64,000 bases of DNA from Phycisphaerae bacterium (GTDB lineage: Bacteria; Planctomycetota; Phycisphaerae; Sedimentisphaerales; Anaerohalosphaeraceae): contig JAGPMT010000008.1 of NCBI GenBank assembly GCA_018052735.1, forward strand, positions 26,705-90,704, given 5' to 3'. Shown here in pieces: positions 1 to 10,939 of this stretch. Under the pieces are notes generated by a model. The model was not told the DNA's origin and did not search any database. It saw nothing but the letters and a program-made list of their open reading frames with translations. The position numbers and the translations under genes are program-made. Position 1 is the first letter of the stretch, and each line of letters begins with the position of its first letter.

Positions 1-1
1 G

Positions 2-535
2 GGTATCCGCATGGAAAGCGACCGCACCCTGCGTCTGAACTGGGGTAATGGTCTTCCCAACCCCCCAGGACCGCTGTATTCATCAGCGATTGAAGCCAAC
101 CGATGGACTCATGTGGCGATGACATACGATTCGACACTCCCGTTCAATCACCGCAAGTTTTATATCAACGGCGTACTGGATGCCGCCAGCGACTGGACAG
201 GCGGGGCTGCGGCTAATACCAATGACTTGTTTATCGGGACGGATTTCTACAACAATACCTCCCGCTGGGCATACCTCGGGCGGTTAGATGATATTCGCAT
301 TTATAATACTGCCCTTTGCGCCGGGCAGATCCGGCGTATTATGACCGGCGGTCCGCATGGGGATATTGATGGTGACGGCCGGGTGACGCTGGCTGATTTC
401 GCCTATGTCAGTGCCCAGTGGCTGCTGGACGGGGCAGTTGTTCTGTCAGCGGATATCTGGCCGGGCTGCGGCGACGGCCGGGTGAATATAGGGGACCTAA
501 TGCTGATGGCCAGCCATTATATGGAGTCAAAATAA
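2..535 (+). CDS. LamG / dockerin-like secreted protein, 3' end only
   Basis: The frame is already open at the left edge, so this is the C-terminal 177 codons of a longer gene. An ATG at 11 lies inside the LamG fold and is not taken as the start. The first ~105 residues are the end of a LamG/concanavalin-A-like jellyroll (WTHVAMTYDST, FYINGV, DLFIGTDFYNN, DIRIYNTAL). The last ~55 residues carry two calcium-loop repeats of the dockerin type (GDIDGDGRVTLADF and GDGRVNIGDLML), ending about 5 residues before the stop. The LamG part nearly duplicates the one at about 5890-6220. The role is inferred as a secreted carbohydrate-binding or carbohydrate-active protein; the catalytic part, if any, lies outside the window. 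Confidence 0.85.
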   Translation, partial: GIRMESDRTLRLNWGNGLPNPPGPLYSSAIEANRWTHVAMTYDSTLPFNHRKFYINGVLDAASDWTGGAAANTNDLFIGTDFYNNTSRWAYLGRLDDIRIYNTALCAGQIRRIMTGGPHGDIDGDGRVTLADFAYVSAQWLLDGAVVLSADIWPGCGDGRVNIGDLMLMASHYMESK

Positions 536-591
536 AAGCAAGGCGTCCTGAATGGATTCTGTAATGATGAATAAAGAAAGGTTTTAAAACA

Positions 592-1995
592 ATGCAGACA
601 AAGGCAATGATGGGGATTTTCGCATTTACGTTGGTTCTTGGGACGGTCGGTTGTGCTCACAGCAGCCAGAAGCTGCAGACACGCGAGCAGATAAAGAAGA
701 TCCGAATGGAGCAGTTTAACCAGCAGAAATTCGGGATGTTTATCCACTGGGGGCTGTATGCACTGCCGGCGGGCGAATGGAAAGGCAAGACTAATTATGG
801 CGAATGGATTATGCTGCAGGGCAATATCCCCTCGTCGGAGTATGAAAAATTTGCGCCGCAATTTAATCCCGTCAAATTCAATGCCCAAGAATGGGTGGCG
901 CTGGCCAAGGACGCGGGAATGAATTATTTAGTGATTACCGCCAAACATCATGACGGATTCTGCATGTACGATTCAGCCCTGACCGAGTACGATATAGTGG
1001 ATGCTACGCCGTTCAAGCGCGATCCGCTTAAAGAATTGGCGGACGAATGCAGAAAGGCGGGAATCATGTTTTGTACCTATTATTCAATTGTGGACTGGCA
1101 CCATCCCGACTTTCCGCAGAAATATTCTCAGATTCGCCCGGAGTTTCCCGCCGGCTTTCACGGTGATCCGCAGGACAACGCCGACATTAAAAAGTATGCC
1201 GCTTATATGAAAGGACAGGTTCAGGAATTGCTGACCAAGTATGGAGAAAACGGCATTATGTGGTTCGACGGAGGTGGTTCATTCAGGAATTACGACCGCA
1301 AAACCCTGCTTGACGGCGAGGAATTGGTGAAGATGATTCATGCCCTGCAACCCGCCTGTCTGATTAATAACCGGCTGGGCTTTGGTTCTGACTACGGCAC
1401 GCCGGAACAAAGCATCCCCGAAAGCACACTGGGCACAGCGTTTGAGGTTTGCATGACCCTGAACAGACACTGGGGATACAACAAAAATGACCATGACTGG
1501 AAGGATGCCCAGACTGTAATTCGAAATCTGATCGATGTAGCCAGCAAGGGAGGCAATTATCTGCTCAATGTCGGCCCGACCGCCGAAGGTGTTATTCCTG
1601 AAGAATCCGTCAAGATTCTGAAAGAAGCAGGGCAGTGGCTGGAAGTTAACGGCCAAGCAGTTTACGGCACAACGGCCGGCCCCAGCAGCGCCAATATCCG
1701 CATGAGACCAGCCGGCTGTATGACACAAAAGCCCGGCAAGCTGTTTTTGCATGTGTTCGACTGGCCGCAAAACCGCAAAATATTTATGGAGGGCATGAAA
1801 GGCGGCATTGTCAAGCGAATTTATCTGCTGGCGGATAAAAATCAGACCCCGCTTAGCTATGAACCGTACGAGCGATCTTTGTTTATTGATGTTCCTGCCC
1901 AGTCGCCCAGTCCTTATGCGGGTGTTGTTGTAATTGAATATAACACCAGCCAAGCGATGGAGGAGAATGTTATTGAGCCGCTCACGATGGGATAA
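592..1995 (+). CDS. GH29 alpha-L-fucosidase, putative lipoprotein
   Basis: A 467-aa retaining alpha-L-fucosidase (GH29) predicted to release terminal fucose from glycans. The N-terminus is a signal peptide with a plausible lipobox ending at Cys21 (TVGC), so it is probably membrane-anchored outside the cytoplasm. The family fingerprint is clear: [11 protein letters not shown] (about 47-57), [14 protein letters not shown] (115-128), and IMWFDGGG (222-229), in which Asp226 matches the catalytic nucleophile position. A short beta-sandwich follows. AAAGG lies upstream of the ATG. It sits between two LamG-bearing genes in the same direction with short gaps, so co-transcription is likely. Fucosidase assignment is confident; linkage preference is not readable. 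Confidence 0.93.
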   Translation: MQTKAMMGIFAFTLVLGTVGCAHSSQKLQTREQIKKIRMEQFNQQKFGMFIHWGLYALPAGEWKGKTNYGEWIMLQGNIPSSEYEKFAPQFNPVKFNAQEWVALAKDAGMNYLVITAKHHDGFCMYDSALTEYDIVDATPFKRDPLKELADECRKAGIMFCTYYSIVDWHHPDFPQKYSQIRPEFPAGFHGDPQDNADIKKYAAYMKGQVQELLTKYGENGIMWFDGGGSFRNYDRKTLLDGEELVKMIHALQPACLINNRLGFGSDYGTPEQSIPESTLGTAFEVCMTLNRHWGYNKNDHDWKDAQTVIRNLIDVASKGGNYLLNVGPTAEGVIPEESVKILKEAGQWLEVNGQAVYGTTAGPSSANIRMRPAGCMTQKPGKLFLHVFDWPQNRKIFMEGMKGGIVKRIYLLADKNQTPLSYEPYERSLFIDVPAQSPSPYAGVVVIEYNTSQAMEENVIEPLTMG

Positions 1996-2027
1996 GGGTA
2001 TTTTGAAATATACACGAGAGTAAAAAA

Positions 2028-5000
2028 ATGCTCACGATTCAGAACCTATTTAGTTGGCTAACGGTTGCGGCACTGCTGTACAGCGGAGTTGTAACGGCTT
2101 TAGCCGTTGAACCGCCGCATCCGATTTTGAGTATCCCCGGCAGTTCCAATCCGACTTTGGCCAACGCCATTATTAATAATTACACCGAAACGGAGTATGT
2201 CAACAACTTCGTCCCCCGCCAATCGCCTCGGAATAATAGTTACGGCTTTGTGCCGGCAGTAGTTCCGGGGGATACGGGCTGGTCATGGAGTTCATCGACA
2301 CCCAACCTGATTACCAGTACGCCCAGCGGGACGGTCTTTCCGACCACACCTGCGTATCCAATTTATTACGAAAATGTGCTGGTAACCAGCGGCAAGACGC
2401 TGGCGATGCCGTATTATCTTCGAGCCGGCAGTTCGACGGCCAAGTCGATGGTGTTTGAACTGATCAATCACAATAAACGCAACAAACTGCGGAGCGACCT
2501 GAATGTTTTAGCCCCCACGTACATGGCCAGCGGCAGCACCCATGCGACGCGCAACCAAGCCTACGCCCGCCGCATCGCTGTTGCACTGCTGGATTGGGCT
2601 GCATATATGCCGGATTATGTTATGACAGCCAAGAACAGCGCAACTTATATTAACGCCGGGCCGGACTATATCCTGTCCAGCGATTTACAGCGGGCCAGTG
2701 ACCATAACGGGCTGGCCCACGAATGGGCGGATGATGAATTGTTTGCCTTTGATGCAATATACGACAGTCCGGCGCTGGCGCAATTGAGCATAGAAAAGGG
2801 CTTTGATGTCCGGCAGTATATTACAGATAATTTGTATTGCAACGAAGGCGATTTCATCGTTTACCGTGTGCCGATCAATGTGGCGATTTCAAGCAATCTG
2901 TCGGGGCCCTATACTGTGCTGGCACTTGTGGCGCGAGTCCTGAACCGGCCGGATTACATCGACTATATGGACCGGTATTTGGATGCAACTGTGACCCGAA
3001 AAATCCAGCGGGACGGGACGCTGAGTGAAGGGATGGGTTATTCCATCGGCTACATCAACGAGAATCTCGACGCCGCGCGAAACACACGGAATTATTTTTT
3101 GACTCGGCCTGCCGACACCCCCGAATTGCAGGCCATCAGTGTCCGTACTAATACTTATGTCAATATTCTCGAATACGGCCGGGCGCAGTGGCAGGCTGCC
3201 AGCTTGCCCAACGGTCAGCTTCCCTCATTCGGCGATACGCCGTTTAAGACATACTTTGCTGCCCGCAACAGCGGCACCTCCGTCCTGCTGCCTGCCTACG
3301 GTTCGGTTTCAATGGGTGCCGGCAGCAGCACAGCTGTACAGCTCAATCAGTGTTTCGCCGGCGATAACAACCACATGCGTTCCGATACCTGTGCGTATGT
3401 ATTGTGGGCTTTTGGTAATGAAGTTTTGGGCAATGTGCGCTACCACAACGGCACACCGGGCCGACAGTTTACTGAACAAATCTTGGCCTATAATGCTGTT
3501 ACTATCGACCGCAGCGATATGGCCAGTCCCTCAGCCAGCACCTATGGCAACGGCGATTTGACATTGTACGAGCCGGGGCAGGACGGTCTGGCTGTGACGG
3601 AAATTGACGGCCAGAGGGCCTACCATAACAAGGCCTCGCGCTACCAGCGCATCATGCTGCTCAATACGATGGATTTGACACGTCCCTATGCGGTAGATAT
3701 ATTCAGGGTGACGGGGGGCACAACACACGATTATGTCTGGCACGGTTCAATTCGATATGACCAAACTGCCCAATGCAGTTTTGCTTTGACGCCGATGCCC
3801 GGCGAGACACCCATGCTGGAAGGATCTGAAACATGGTATGAACCGACCAGTTCGGGTTCTTCATTTCCCTATTACGGTTTTTTCCGTGACATGAGCAGCA
3901 ATCCAGCGCCGGGCAATTTTCAGATCAGCTATCTGGATACCAACCGCTCCTCGCCGCGTGACACCAAACTGTGGATGACCTCTGAGCCGGAACAATATAC
4001 CGTCTATATGGGCCGCACGCCTGTCCCGGCGCGTGTGGACAGCGAACCTATCAACTGGTGGGTCAATGGTCTGTGGCGGCCGTCGACAATTATCCGCAGG
4101 CGGACTGCCTCCGGTCCGCTGCATGACTTATTCGTCAGCGTTATTGAACCGCTCAACAACGGTGTTAGTCGAATTGCATCCGTCGAACGCATTCCGATGG
4201 CTGGTTCGCAACTGGAATCAGCGGGCTTGCGTGTTATGTTTACCGATGGGCGGGCGGATACCTATATTGTGAACCTGCACAATCCGCAGGTGGCCGGCGC
4301 CAATACCGGCTCCGCTACGGTGACAACCGCCGATGGAAGCTATTCGCTGACGGGGCGCATCGGAATGCATACAACAGGCAGCGGCAATGCGCGGGTATGG
4401 GTGATGAACGCAAGCAGTTTCCAGTACCCCGGCGGTTCGTTTATGCCGTCGAACCTATATTATTCCGGCCAGATTACAGGCCAAACCCGCATCCTGAAAG
4501 GTGACAGTTATGATGCGCTGATTACCGATACATCGCTGCCGCTGGGTACGGTTCTGCGCGGCAAATACCTCTCGATGACGTTTGGGACCCTCTCCGGAAG
4601 CGGCACAACAGGCATCAGCCAGATGTTTGAGATTGATCAGGTTATGCAATCTGACGGCCAATATCATATCCAGCTTCCCAGCGACCATTATCTGGATATT
4701 ACGGATGCCGTTTCCATCAGCGGCAGCGGTGCTGATATCTGGGCAGCGGCAGACCAATTTCATTACGCGTGGCAATCACAAACTGGCGATCTGACACTTA
4801 CCGCACGGGTATTGAGCCAGACAAATACCAACGCTTGGGCTAAATCCGGCGTTATGATTCGTGAAAGCAGCGCCGCCAACTCGCGCTATGTCGGCCTGTA
4901 TATAACGCCGAGTAATGGCGTGAGTATGCAGTACCGCGACGCCGCCGGCGCAAATGCCATTGACTTTGCCCGTACTGCCGGCCTGACTGCCCCGCGCTGG

Positions 5001-6629
5001 CTGCGCTTGGTACGGTCGGGCAATACTTTCATCGGTTATCAGTCCGTCGACGGGATAAACTGGATACAGGTTGGATCTTCCGGTGTCAGCATATCTATGC
5101 CGGCTGCCGTCCTGACGGGTCTGGTCGTTTGTTCGCATAATAACAGCGTTCTGAACACGACTACTTTCGATAATATCAGTGCAGAGCTGCCCTTGACCAG
5201 TGCAGATATTGGTGCGGTTGGCCTGGCTGGAAGTACGGCATACAGCGACATTACGATTGAGCAAGTTGCCCCGCTGCGGACGTTTAACGGGGTCAGTACA
5301 TTTGAGATTGCGCTAAGTGCTTCGCGGGCGGCTGCACCCCCCGATACCCCAACAGACCTGCGCGCCATTGCCGGCAATGGGCAGGTAACGCTGAGCTGGA
5401 CAGCGGCTGCAGCGAGTTATATCGTTAGACGGTCAGAGATTAGCGGGGGGCCTTACGTTATCGTCGCAAGCCCGATGACGGCCTATTATACGGACACAGA
5501 TGTTGTTAACGGCACGACGTACTATTATGTGGTTGCAGCGGTCAATGAGGCGGGACAAAGTTCCGATTCTCTGCAGGTCAGCGCAACGCCGAGTGCCTCG
5601 GCGCCAACGGGACTGGTGGCGCGATTTGCGTTCGATAACGGTACGGCTGCCGATTCCTCCGGTTATGGAAATCACGGCATCCTTTATGGCGGCTTGACAT
5701 CGATACACGATGCCCAGCGAGGTAATGTCCTCAGCTTTGACGGTGTTAACGGCAGCTACATACGGGTCCCCAGCAGCCCCTCGCTCAATGCGGTGGCCAA
5801 ACAAATCACAATTGCTATGTGGCTTTATACCAACACAACGGCTGTCCGCCAACTGATTGAAAAGGGCGGAACCAGCGGTGCGGCATGGTATACTGCGCCG
5901 TGGGGGATCCGACTGGAAACCAACCGCCAGCTTTTGTTGAAGTGGGGCAATGCAGATTTTCTGAAATCGACCGCTATTCCGTCCAATACGTGGACGCATG
6001 TGGCGATGACTTACGATTCGACGCTGGGAACAAACAACACCAAGTTTTATATTAATGGACTTCCGGATACGCAGGCCCACTGGACAGGGGCAGCGGCTCC
6101 CAACAGCTACGATCTGTTCATCGGTACCGATTTTTACAACAATACCTCCCGCTGGGCCTATCTGGGCTGCATGGAAGATGTCCGCATCTATAATCGGGCT
6201 TTAACCCCGGGTGAAATTGCCGAACTGACAACAGCACCCGCCGCCCCAACGGGCCTTGCGGTGACCGGCGGCAACAGTCAGGTCGATCTGGCGTGGAATG
6301 CGTCCCCGGGTGCAGTCAGCTATGCGGTCAAACGCTCGACTGTTCCCGGCGGGCCTTATACAACAATTATTGAAGGGATAATGACACTCCATTACAGTGA
6401 CAGCACTGTTGTAAACGGCACGAGATATTATTATGTCATTTCTGCTTCCAACAGTGCCGGCAATGAAAGCACCAACAGTGCAGAAATGTCGGCTGTGCCG
6501 CACCGTCCGGGTGATCTGACACTTGACAATGCCGTAAATATGGACGATATGGCTGCGTTATCTGCCGGCTGGCAGACGTTGTATGAGATTGAAACCATGT
6601 TTGAAATAGCTGCCAACTGGCTTGATTAA
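2028..6629 (+). CDS. Multidomain heparinase II/III-like secreted protein with FN3, LamG and dockerin-like tail
   Basis: A 1533-aa exported protein with a signal peptide (cleavage near ALA-VEP, residue ~27). Residues ~80-420 look like the alpha/alpha toroid and ~440-700 the beta-sandwich of heparinase II/III-type polysaccharide lyases, with signatures such as HMRSDTCAYVLWAFGNEVLG, YNAVTIDRSDM and DIFRVTGGTTHDYVWHG. After a linker comes a DUF1349-like concanavalin-A domain (~910-1070, GVMIRESSAANSRYVGLY), then FN3 (~1105-1190), LamG (~1195-1405), a second FN3 (~1405-1490) and a degenerate dockerin-like end (NAVNMDDMAALSAGW). The substrate is unknown; an acidic polysaccharide is expected from the fold. 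The gene lies between two fucosidase genes. The lyase call is moderate because the catalytic residues were not aligned. Confidence 0.75.
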   Translation: MLTIQNLFSWLTVAALLYSGVVTALAVEPPHPILSIPGSSNPTLANAIINNYTETEYVNNFVPRQSPRNNSYGFVPAVVPGDTGWSWSSSTPNLITSTPSGTVFPTTPAYPIYYENVLVTSGKTLAMPYYLRAGSSTAKSMVFELINHNKRNKLRSDLNVLAPTYMASGSTHATRNQAYARRIAVALLDWAAYMPDYVMTAKNSATYINAGPDYILSSDLQRASDHNGLAHEWADDELFAFDAIYDSPALAQLSIEKGFDVRQYITDNLYCNEGDFIVYRVPINVAISSNLSGPYTVLALVARVLNRPDYIDYMDRYLDATVTRKIQRDGTLSEGMGYSIGYINENLDAARNTRNYFLTRPADTPELQAISVRTNTYVNILEYGRAQWQAASLPNGQLPSFGDTPFKTYFAARNSGTSVLLPAYGSVSMGAGSSTAVQLNQCFAGDNNHMRSDTCAYVLWAFGNEVLGNVRYHNGTPGRQFTEQILAYNAVTIDRSDMASPSASTYGNGDLTLYEPGQDGLAVTEIDGQRAYHNKASRYQRIMLLNTMDLTRPYAVDIFRVTGGTTHDYVWHGSIRYDQTAQCSFALTPMPGETPMLEGSETWYEPTSSGSSFPYYGFFRDMSSNPAPGNFQISYLDTNRSSPRDTKLWMTSEPEQYTVYMGRTPVPARVDSEPINWWVNGLWRPSTIIRRRTASGPLHDLFVSVIEPLNNGVSRIASVERIPMAGSQLESAGLRVMFTDGRADTYIVNLHNPQVAGANTGSATVTTADGSYSLTGRIGMHTTGSGNARVWVMNASSFQYPGGSFMPSNLYYSGQITGQTRILKGDSYDALITDTSLPLGTVLRGKYLSMTFGTLSGSGTTGISQMFEIDQVMQSDGQYHIQLPSDHYLDITDAVSISGSGADIWAAADQFHYAWQSQTGDLTLTARVLSQTNTNAWAKSGVMIRESSAANSRYVGLYITPSNGVSMQYRDAAGANAIDFARTAGLTAPRWLRLVRSGNTFIGYQSVDGINWIQVGSSGVSISMPAAVLTGLVVCSHNNSVLNTTTFDNISAELPLTSADIGAVGLAGSTAYSDITIEQVAPLRTFNGVSTFEIALSASRAAAPPDTPTDLRAIAGNGQVTLSWTAAAASYIVRRSEISGGPYVIVASPMTAYYTDTDVVNGTTYYYVVAAVNEAGQSSDSLQVSATPSASAPTGLVARFAFDNGTAADSSGYGNHGILYGGLTSIHDAQRGNVLSFDGVNGSYIRVPSSPSLNAVAKQITIAMWLYTNTTAVRQLIEKGGTSGAAWYTAPWGIRLETNRQLLLKWGNADFLKSTAIPSNTWTHVAMTYDSTLGTNNTKFYINGLPDTQAHWTGAAAPNSYDLFIGTDFYNNTSRWAYLGCMEDVRIYNRALTPGEIAELTTAPAAPTGLAVTGGNSQVDLAWNASPGAVSYAVKRSTVPGGPYTTIIEGIMTLHYSDSTVVNGTRYYYVISASNSAGNESTNSAEMSAVPHRPGDLTLDNAVNMDDMAALSAGWQTLYEIETMFEIAANWLD

Positions 6630-6647
6630 AACATGAAAGGATACACG

Positions 6648-9600
6648 ATGGGAAAAGGAATTTCGATGGTTTTTGTGACGACTGTTTTTTACGCTGTATT
6701 ATTGTGGGCCGTCCCGGCAATATCGCAAACAGATGCCGATATTCTTTCAATACCGGGAATTGAACTGACCGAACGGCAAAAGCAGCCGGATTTGGCTTGG
6801 TGGCGGCAGTCAATGCAAAATCGTGACCAGCGGCTTACTTGGTGGAGAAAAGCACGTTTTGGGATGTTTATTCATTGGGGGGTGTATTCTGGACCTGGCG
6901 GGGAGTGGAAAGGTCAAAAAGTCAGCGGCTATGCCGAACACCTGATGCGAAAATGCAAGATTCCCCGTCAGGAATATCTGGAACAGGTCGCCCGCAAATT
7001 CAATCCGGTAGACTATGATCCAGCCGAATGGGTGGCGCTGGCTAAAGCCGCCGGCATGGGGTATATTGTTATTACTGCCAAGCACCACGACGGCTTTGCA
7101 ATGTACGATTCGGCGGTGTCTGATTTTGATATCGTGGATGCAACGCCTTACGGCAAGGATATTCTTGCGCGTCTGCGGGACGAATGCCGCAAACAAGGTA
7201 TCCAATTCGGTGTGTATTACTCCCATGCCTTTGACTGGGAGCACCCCAATGCTCCCGGCAATGACTGGGAATATCAAAATCCCGGCGGCGACCTTGGTTT
7301 GTGGGGCGGTGTGCGCTGGTATGACCAGCATCCAGAAATGGTCGAACGTATCCGCAAATATGTTGATGAAAAATCAATTCCCCAAATCCGAGAATTGATT
7401 AACAATTATCATCCCTCGATTATCTGGTTCGATACATCCAGCAAGCTGCCGGGTTCTGAGCTTCTCCGGATTCTCAAAGCCGTACGGCAGGAAAGTAACG
7501 ACGTTATCGTCAACAGCCGTGTAGGCGGCGAAGGCGGCAATTACGGCGACTACCGATCCACGGCAGACAGACCCGCCGAATTTGTACCCGTTCGAGAGTC
7601 CGACTGGGAGGGTATTCCCACGACGAATGAATCTTATGGGTACAGTAAGCATGATAAAAGCCACAAGCCGGCAGCACATTTTATTCAGCTTCTTGCCAAA
7701 GCTGTTTGCCGGGGCGGAAACCTGATGATGAATATAGGCCCTATGGGCAGCGGCAAATTTGCTTCCGAAGATATTGAGATTCTCAACGGCATCGCTGAGT
7801 GGATGAAATATTATAGGCATACTGTGATTGAAACAGATCGTTCCCCCATTCCTTTGCAGAATTGGGGAGCGGTGACCCGAAAGGGCAATACCCTTTATCT
7901 TCATATATTTGATTGGCCTGAGGACCAGATTCTGCTGCTGGGCGGACTAAAAAATAGGGTGCGTTCTGTTAACCTTCTCGATAGAAGTGAAAAAAAGACT
8001 CTTTCTTTTGAACGTCTTAATCCCTTTGATATTCAGATTTCTCTGCCCCCTGCGCCGCCGGATAAAGTCGATAGTGTTGTTGAAGTTGTTTTTGAAGGCA
8101 CTCCTGATGGGGCCGCTTCCCGTCTTCTGGATTCCCGTGTTCCAAATCGTCTTCATGTCTTTGACAGCGATTTGCACGACCGCGTCCGCTTTATGGACGG
8201 CAAAACAAATCGGGACTGTACCCAAGAGTGGAATGATCCGCGGGCTGTTATCAGCTGGAAAGCACGTCTGATACAAGAAACAGTTTTCGAACTGCAATTG
8301 ATTAGCGTCGAAAATACTGCTGGCCAGGGACGCTATGAATTAAAAGTGGATAACCAGATCTTTTCGGAACCTGTAAGCAAAGACAGTGCCGTTACAACGG
8401 CGGGACGCATAACGCTGGCGGCGGGCGAACATGCTATTTCTATTCGGCCGCTTGATGTCGGCCAAGGCGAATTAACCCGTCTTCGCCGGATGGACCTGAT
8501 TCCAATTAAAAATCCTCCGCTGAAAATGTGGTACTCAAAACCTGCACAGAAATGGGAAGAGGCCTTGCCCATAGGCAATGGCCGGCTGGGAGCAATGGTA
8601 TTTGGCGGTTCAAAGAAGGAGCACCTGCAGCTTAATGAAGATACATTGTATTCCGGGTATCCGGGTTATCGAGATGTTAAATTGAACATTTATGAAAGTC
8701 TGCCGAAGGTTGTTGAAATGCTGAATGCCCGCCGTTTTGCGGAAGCAGATGATTTTATCACAAAAAACTGGCTCGGCGCAGGTCAGGCCTGTTATCAGCC
8801 GCTGGGGGACTTATATATTGATTTTGAGCATAGTGAACAGGTTTCAAATTATAGGCGCCAGCTGGATATTTCGTCGGCGTTATGCCGGATTTCCTACACG
8901 GCCGATAATATCCTGTATCAGCGGGACATATTTGCAAGTTATCCGGATAATGTCATTGTTATTCGTCTGACCGCAGACAAACCTTCTTCTTTGAATTTCT
9001 CCATACGGATGGATTCGCCGCATCCGACTGCAGCAGTCAGGGCAGATGATGCAAGACATCTGGAAATGACGGGACAAGTTCCCGGCTTGGTGCTTCGGCG
9101 TACACTCAAATGGGTTGAAGACCGGAACGAAACGTGGAAATATCCTCAAATCTGGGACGAAAACGGCCGGCGCAGAGATCCGGAAAAAACCATCTTTTAT
9201 GGGGACGCTATAGGCGGTGAAGGAATGTTTTTCCATGCTGCTGTTTCAGTGTCATTACGCGGGGGACAAACGAAGGCTGCTGCCGATCGTCTTACTGTAA
9301 ATGGTGCAGATGAAGCCGTCATTCTCTTCAATGCAGCCTCCAGTTTTAACGGCTTTGATAAAAATCCTGTTCGCCAGGGTCTGGATGCAGCTGCAAAATC
9401 AAAAGGTTTTCTTAGAGCGGCAGGGCAATACAGTTATAAGGATTTGCTTGGACGCCATACAGCGGATTACAAGGCGTTGTTCGATCGTGTCTGGCTTGAT
9501 TTGGGCGGCTGGAATGAGTATGCCGAGATGCCGACGGATCAGCGGATCGCTCAATTTGGTCAAGTCCGGGACCCGATGCTGATAACCTTGTATTTTCAAT

Positions 9601-10907
9601 TTGGGCGTTATCTTATGATTTCCGGTTCACGACCCGGCACTCAGCCCCTTAACCTGCAGGGCATATGGAATCCCCATATTGTTCCGCCGTGGGCCAGTGC
9701 CTATACCTTGAATATTAATACTGAAATGAATTACTGGCCGGTGGACATCTGCAATTTGTCTGAATGTTTTGAGCCGCTGGCTCAGATGATTCAGGAATTA
9801 GCAGTCGACGGCCGTAAAGTCGCCAGCGAAGTGTATCATGCTGACGGCTGGGTCTCTCACCACAACACCTCCATATGGCGGGATGCACAGCCGGTTGATA
9901 ATGTGACCCGAACCTCATTTTGGCCAATGAGTTCGGGCTGGCTTTGTCTGCCCCTTTATGACCATTATTTGTTTACTGGAGATGAAGATTATCTCCGCAG
10001 CAGGGCATATCCTCTTATGAAGGGGGCCTGTGAATTTTATCTCGATTGGATGGTTGAAGACTCACAGGGGTTTCTTATAACACCGGTTTCTACTTCTCCT
10101 GAAAATGACTTCTTCTATACAGATGCCGCAGGCAAACAACAGCGAGCCGGCGTTTGTAGGGGAACGGCAATGGATATGGCTATTATCCGGGAGCTGTTTG
10201 CCAATACTATTGAGGCCTCCCGGCGTCTTCAAGTGGATGCAGAATTCCGATCGCTTCTTCAGAACAAATTGCCAAAACTGCGGCCTTATCAGATTGGTTC
10301 TCAAGGACAGCTGCTCGAGTGGCAGGAGGAATTTGCCGAACCTGAGCCTGCGCATCGTCATATTTCCCATCTTTTTGGTCTCCATCCCGGCACTCAAATT
10401 ACCCCGCTGAAGACACCCGAACTGGCCAATGCGGCACGCAAAACACTGCAATTGCGGGGCGATGGCGGCACCGGCTGGAGCAAGGCATGGAAAATTAATT
10501 TCTGGGCACGGCTGGAAGACGGCGATCACGCCTTCAAAATGCTCTGTGAACAGATCACCAAGTCAACACTGACGAACTTGTTTGATACACATCCTCCTTT
10601 TCAGATTGACGGCAACTTTGGCGGCACGGCGGGGATAGCAGAAATGCTTCTTCAGAGTCATGCGGGGCAGGTTGTGCTTCTTCCGGCTCTGCCGTCGGCA
10701 TTATCCAGCGGGTCTGTTCGCGGATTACGGGCTCGCGGGGGTTTCGAAATAGAAATGGATTGGACGGATGGATGCCTTACATCGGCCCGGATTAAATCCC
10801 TGCTCGGCAATCCGCTTCATCTTCGATACCGGAGTAAAAGCGCGGCGTATCATACCCAGAGCGGCCAGATGCTGACAGTGAACTCGAACCTTGAAGAAGT
10901 GCAATAA
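6648..10907 (+). CDS. GH29-GH95 fused double alpha-L-fucosidase
   Basis: A single polypeptide of 1419 aa with two fucosidase modules. I chose ATG 6648 over the ATG at 6633 because AAAGGA lies just ahead of it; the signal peptide follows (ending near AISQT). Residues ~60-480 are GH29 ([35 protein letters not shown] with the nucleophile Asp). Residues ~500-620 form a beta-sandwich linker. Residues ~625-1419 are GH95, the inverting alpha-1,2-L-fucosidase family ([52 protein letters not shown]), complete through its C-terminal sheet. One protein may therefore remove differently linked fucoses. GH95 can also act on L-galactose, so substrate is open. The separate GH95 at 34690 is a paralogue. Confidence 0.93.
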   Translation: MGKGISMVFVTTVFYAVLLWAVPAISQTDADILSIPGIELTERQKQPDLAWWRQSMQNRDQRLTWWRKARFGMFIHWGVYSGPGGEWKGQKVSGYAEHLMRKCKIPRQEYLEQVARKFNPVDYDPAEWVALAKAAGMGYIVITAKHHDGFAMYDSAVSDFDIVDATPYGKDILARLRDECRKQGIQFGVYYSHAFDWEHPNAPGNDWEYQNPGGDLGLWGGVRWYDQHPEMVERIRKYVDEKSIPQIRELINNYHPSIIWFDTSSKLPGSELLRILKAVRQESNDVIVNSRVGGEGGNYGDYRSTADRPAEFVPVRESDWEGIPTTNESYGYSKHDKSHKPAAHFIQLLAKAVCRGGNLMMNIGPMGSGKFASEDIEILNGIAEWMKYYRHTVIETDRSPIPLQNWGAVTRKGNTLYLHIFDWPEDQILLLGGLKNRVRSVNLLDRSEKKTLSFERLNPFDIQISLPPAPPDKVDSVVEVVFEGTPDGAASRLLDSRVPNRLHVFDSDLHDRVRFMDGKTNRDCTQEWNDPRAVISWKARLIQETVFELQLISVENTAGQGRYELKVDNQIFSEPVSKDSAVTTAGRITLAAGEHAISIRPLDVGQGELTRLRRMDLIPIKNPPLKMWYSKPAQKWEEALPIGNGRLGAMVFGGSKKEHLQLNEDTLYSGYPGYRDVKLNIYESLPKVVEMLNARRFAEADDFITKNWLGAGQACYQPLGDLYIDFEHSEQVSNYRRQLDISSALCRISYTADNILYQRDIFASYPDNVIVIRLTADKPSSLNFSIRMDSPHPTAAVRADDARHLEMTGQVPGLVLRRTLKWVEDRNETWKYPQIWDENGRRRDPEKTIFYGDAIGGEGMFFHAAVSVSLRGGQTKAAADRLTVNGADEAVILFNAASSFNGFDKNPVRQGLDAAAKSKGFLRAAGQYSYKDLLGRHTADYKALFDRVWLDLGGWNEYAEMPTDQRIAQFGQVRDPMLITLYFQFGRYLMISGSRPGTQPLNLQGIWNPHIVPPWASAYTLNINTEMNYWPVDICNLSECFEPLAQMIQELAVDGRKVASEVYHADGWVSHHNTSIWRDAQPVDNVTRTSFWPMSSGWLCLPLYDHYLFTGDEDYLRSRAYPLMKGACEFYLDWMVEDSQGFLITPVSTSPENDFFYTDAAGKQQRAGVCRGTAMDMAIIRELFANTIEASRRLQVDAEFRSLLQNKLPKLRPYQIGSQGQLLEWQEEFAEPEPAHRHISHLFGLHPGTQITPLKTPELANAARKTLQLRGDGGTGWSKAWKINFWARLEDGDHAFKMLCEQITKSTLTNLFDTHPPFQIDGNFGGTAGIAEMLLQSHAGQVVLLPALPSALSSGSVRGLRARGGFEIEMDWTDGCLTSARIKSLLGNPLHLRYRSKSAAYHTQSGQMLTVNSNLEEVQ

Positions 10908-10939
10908 AATCGTTTTCTTTTGAAAGGAGTTGTATCAGG

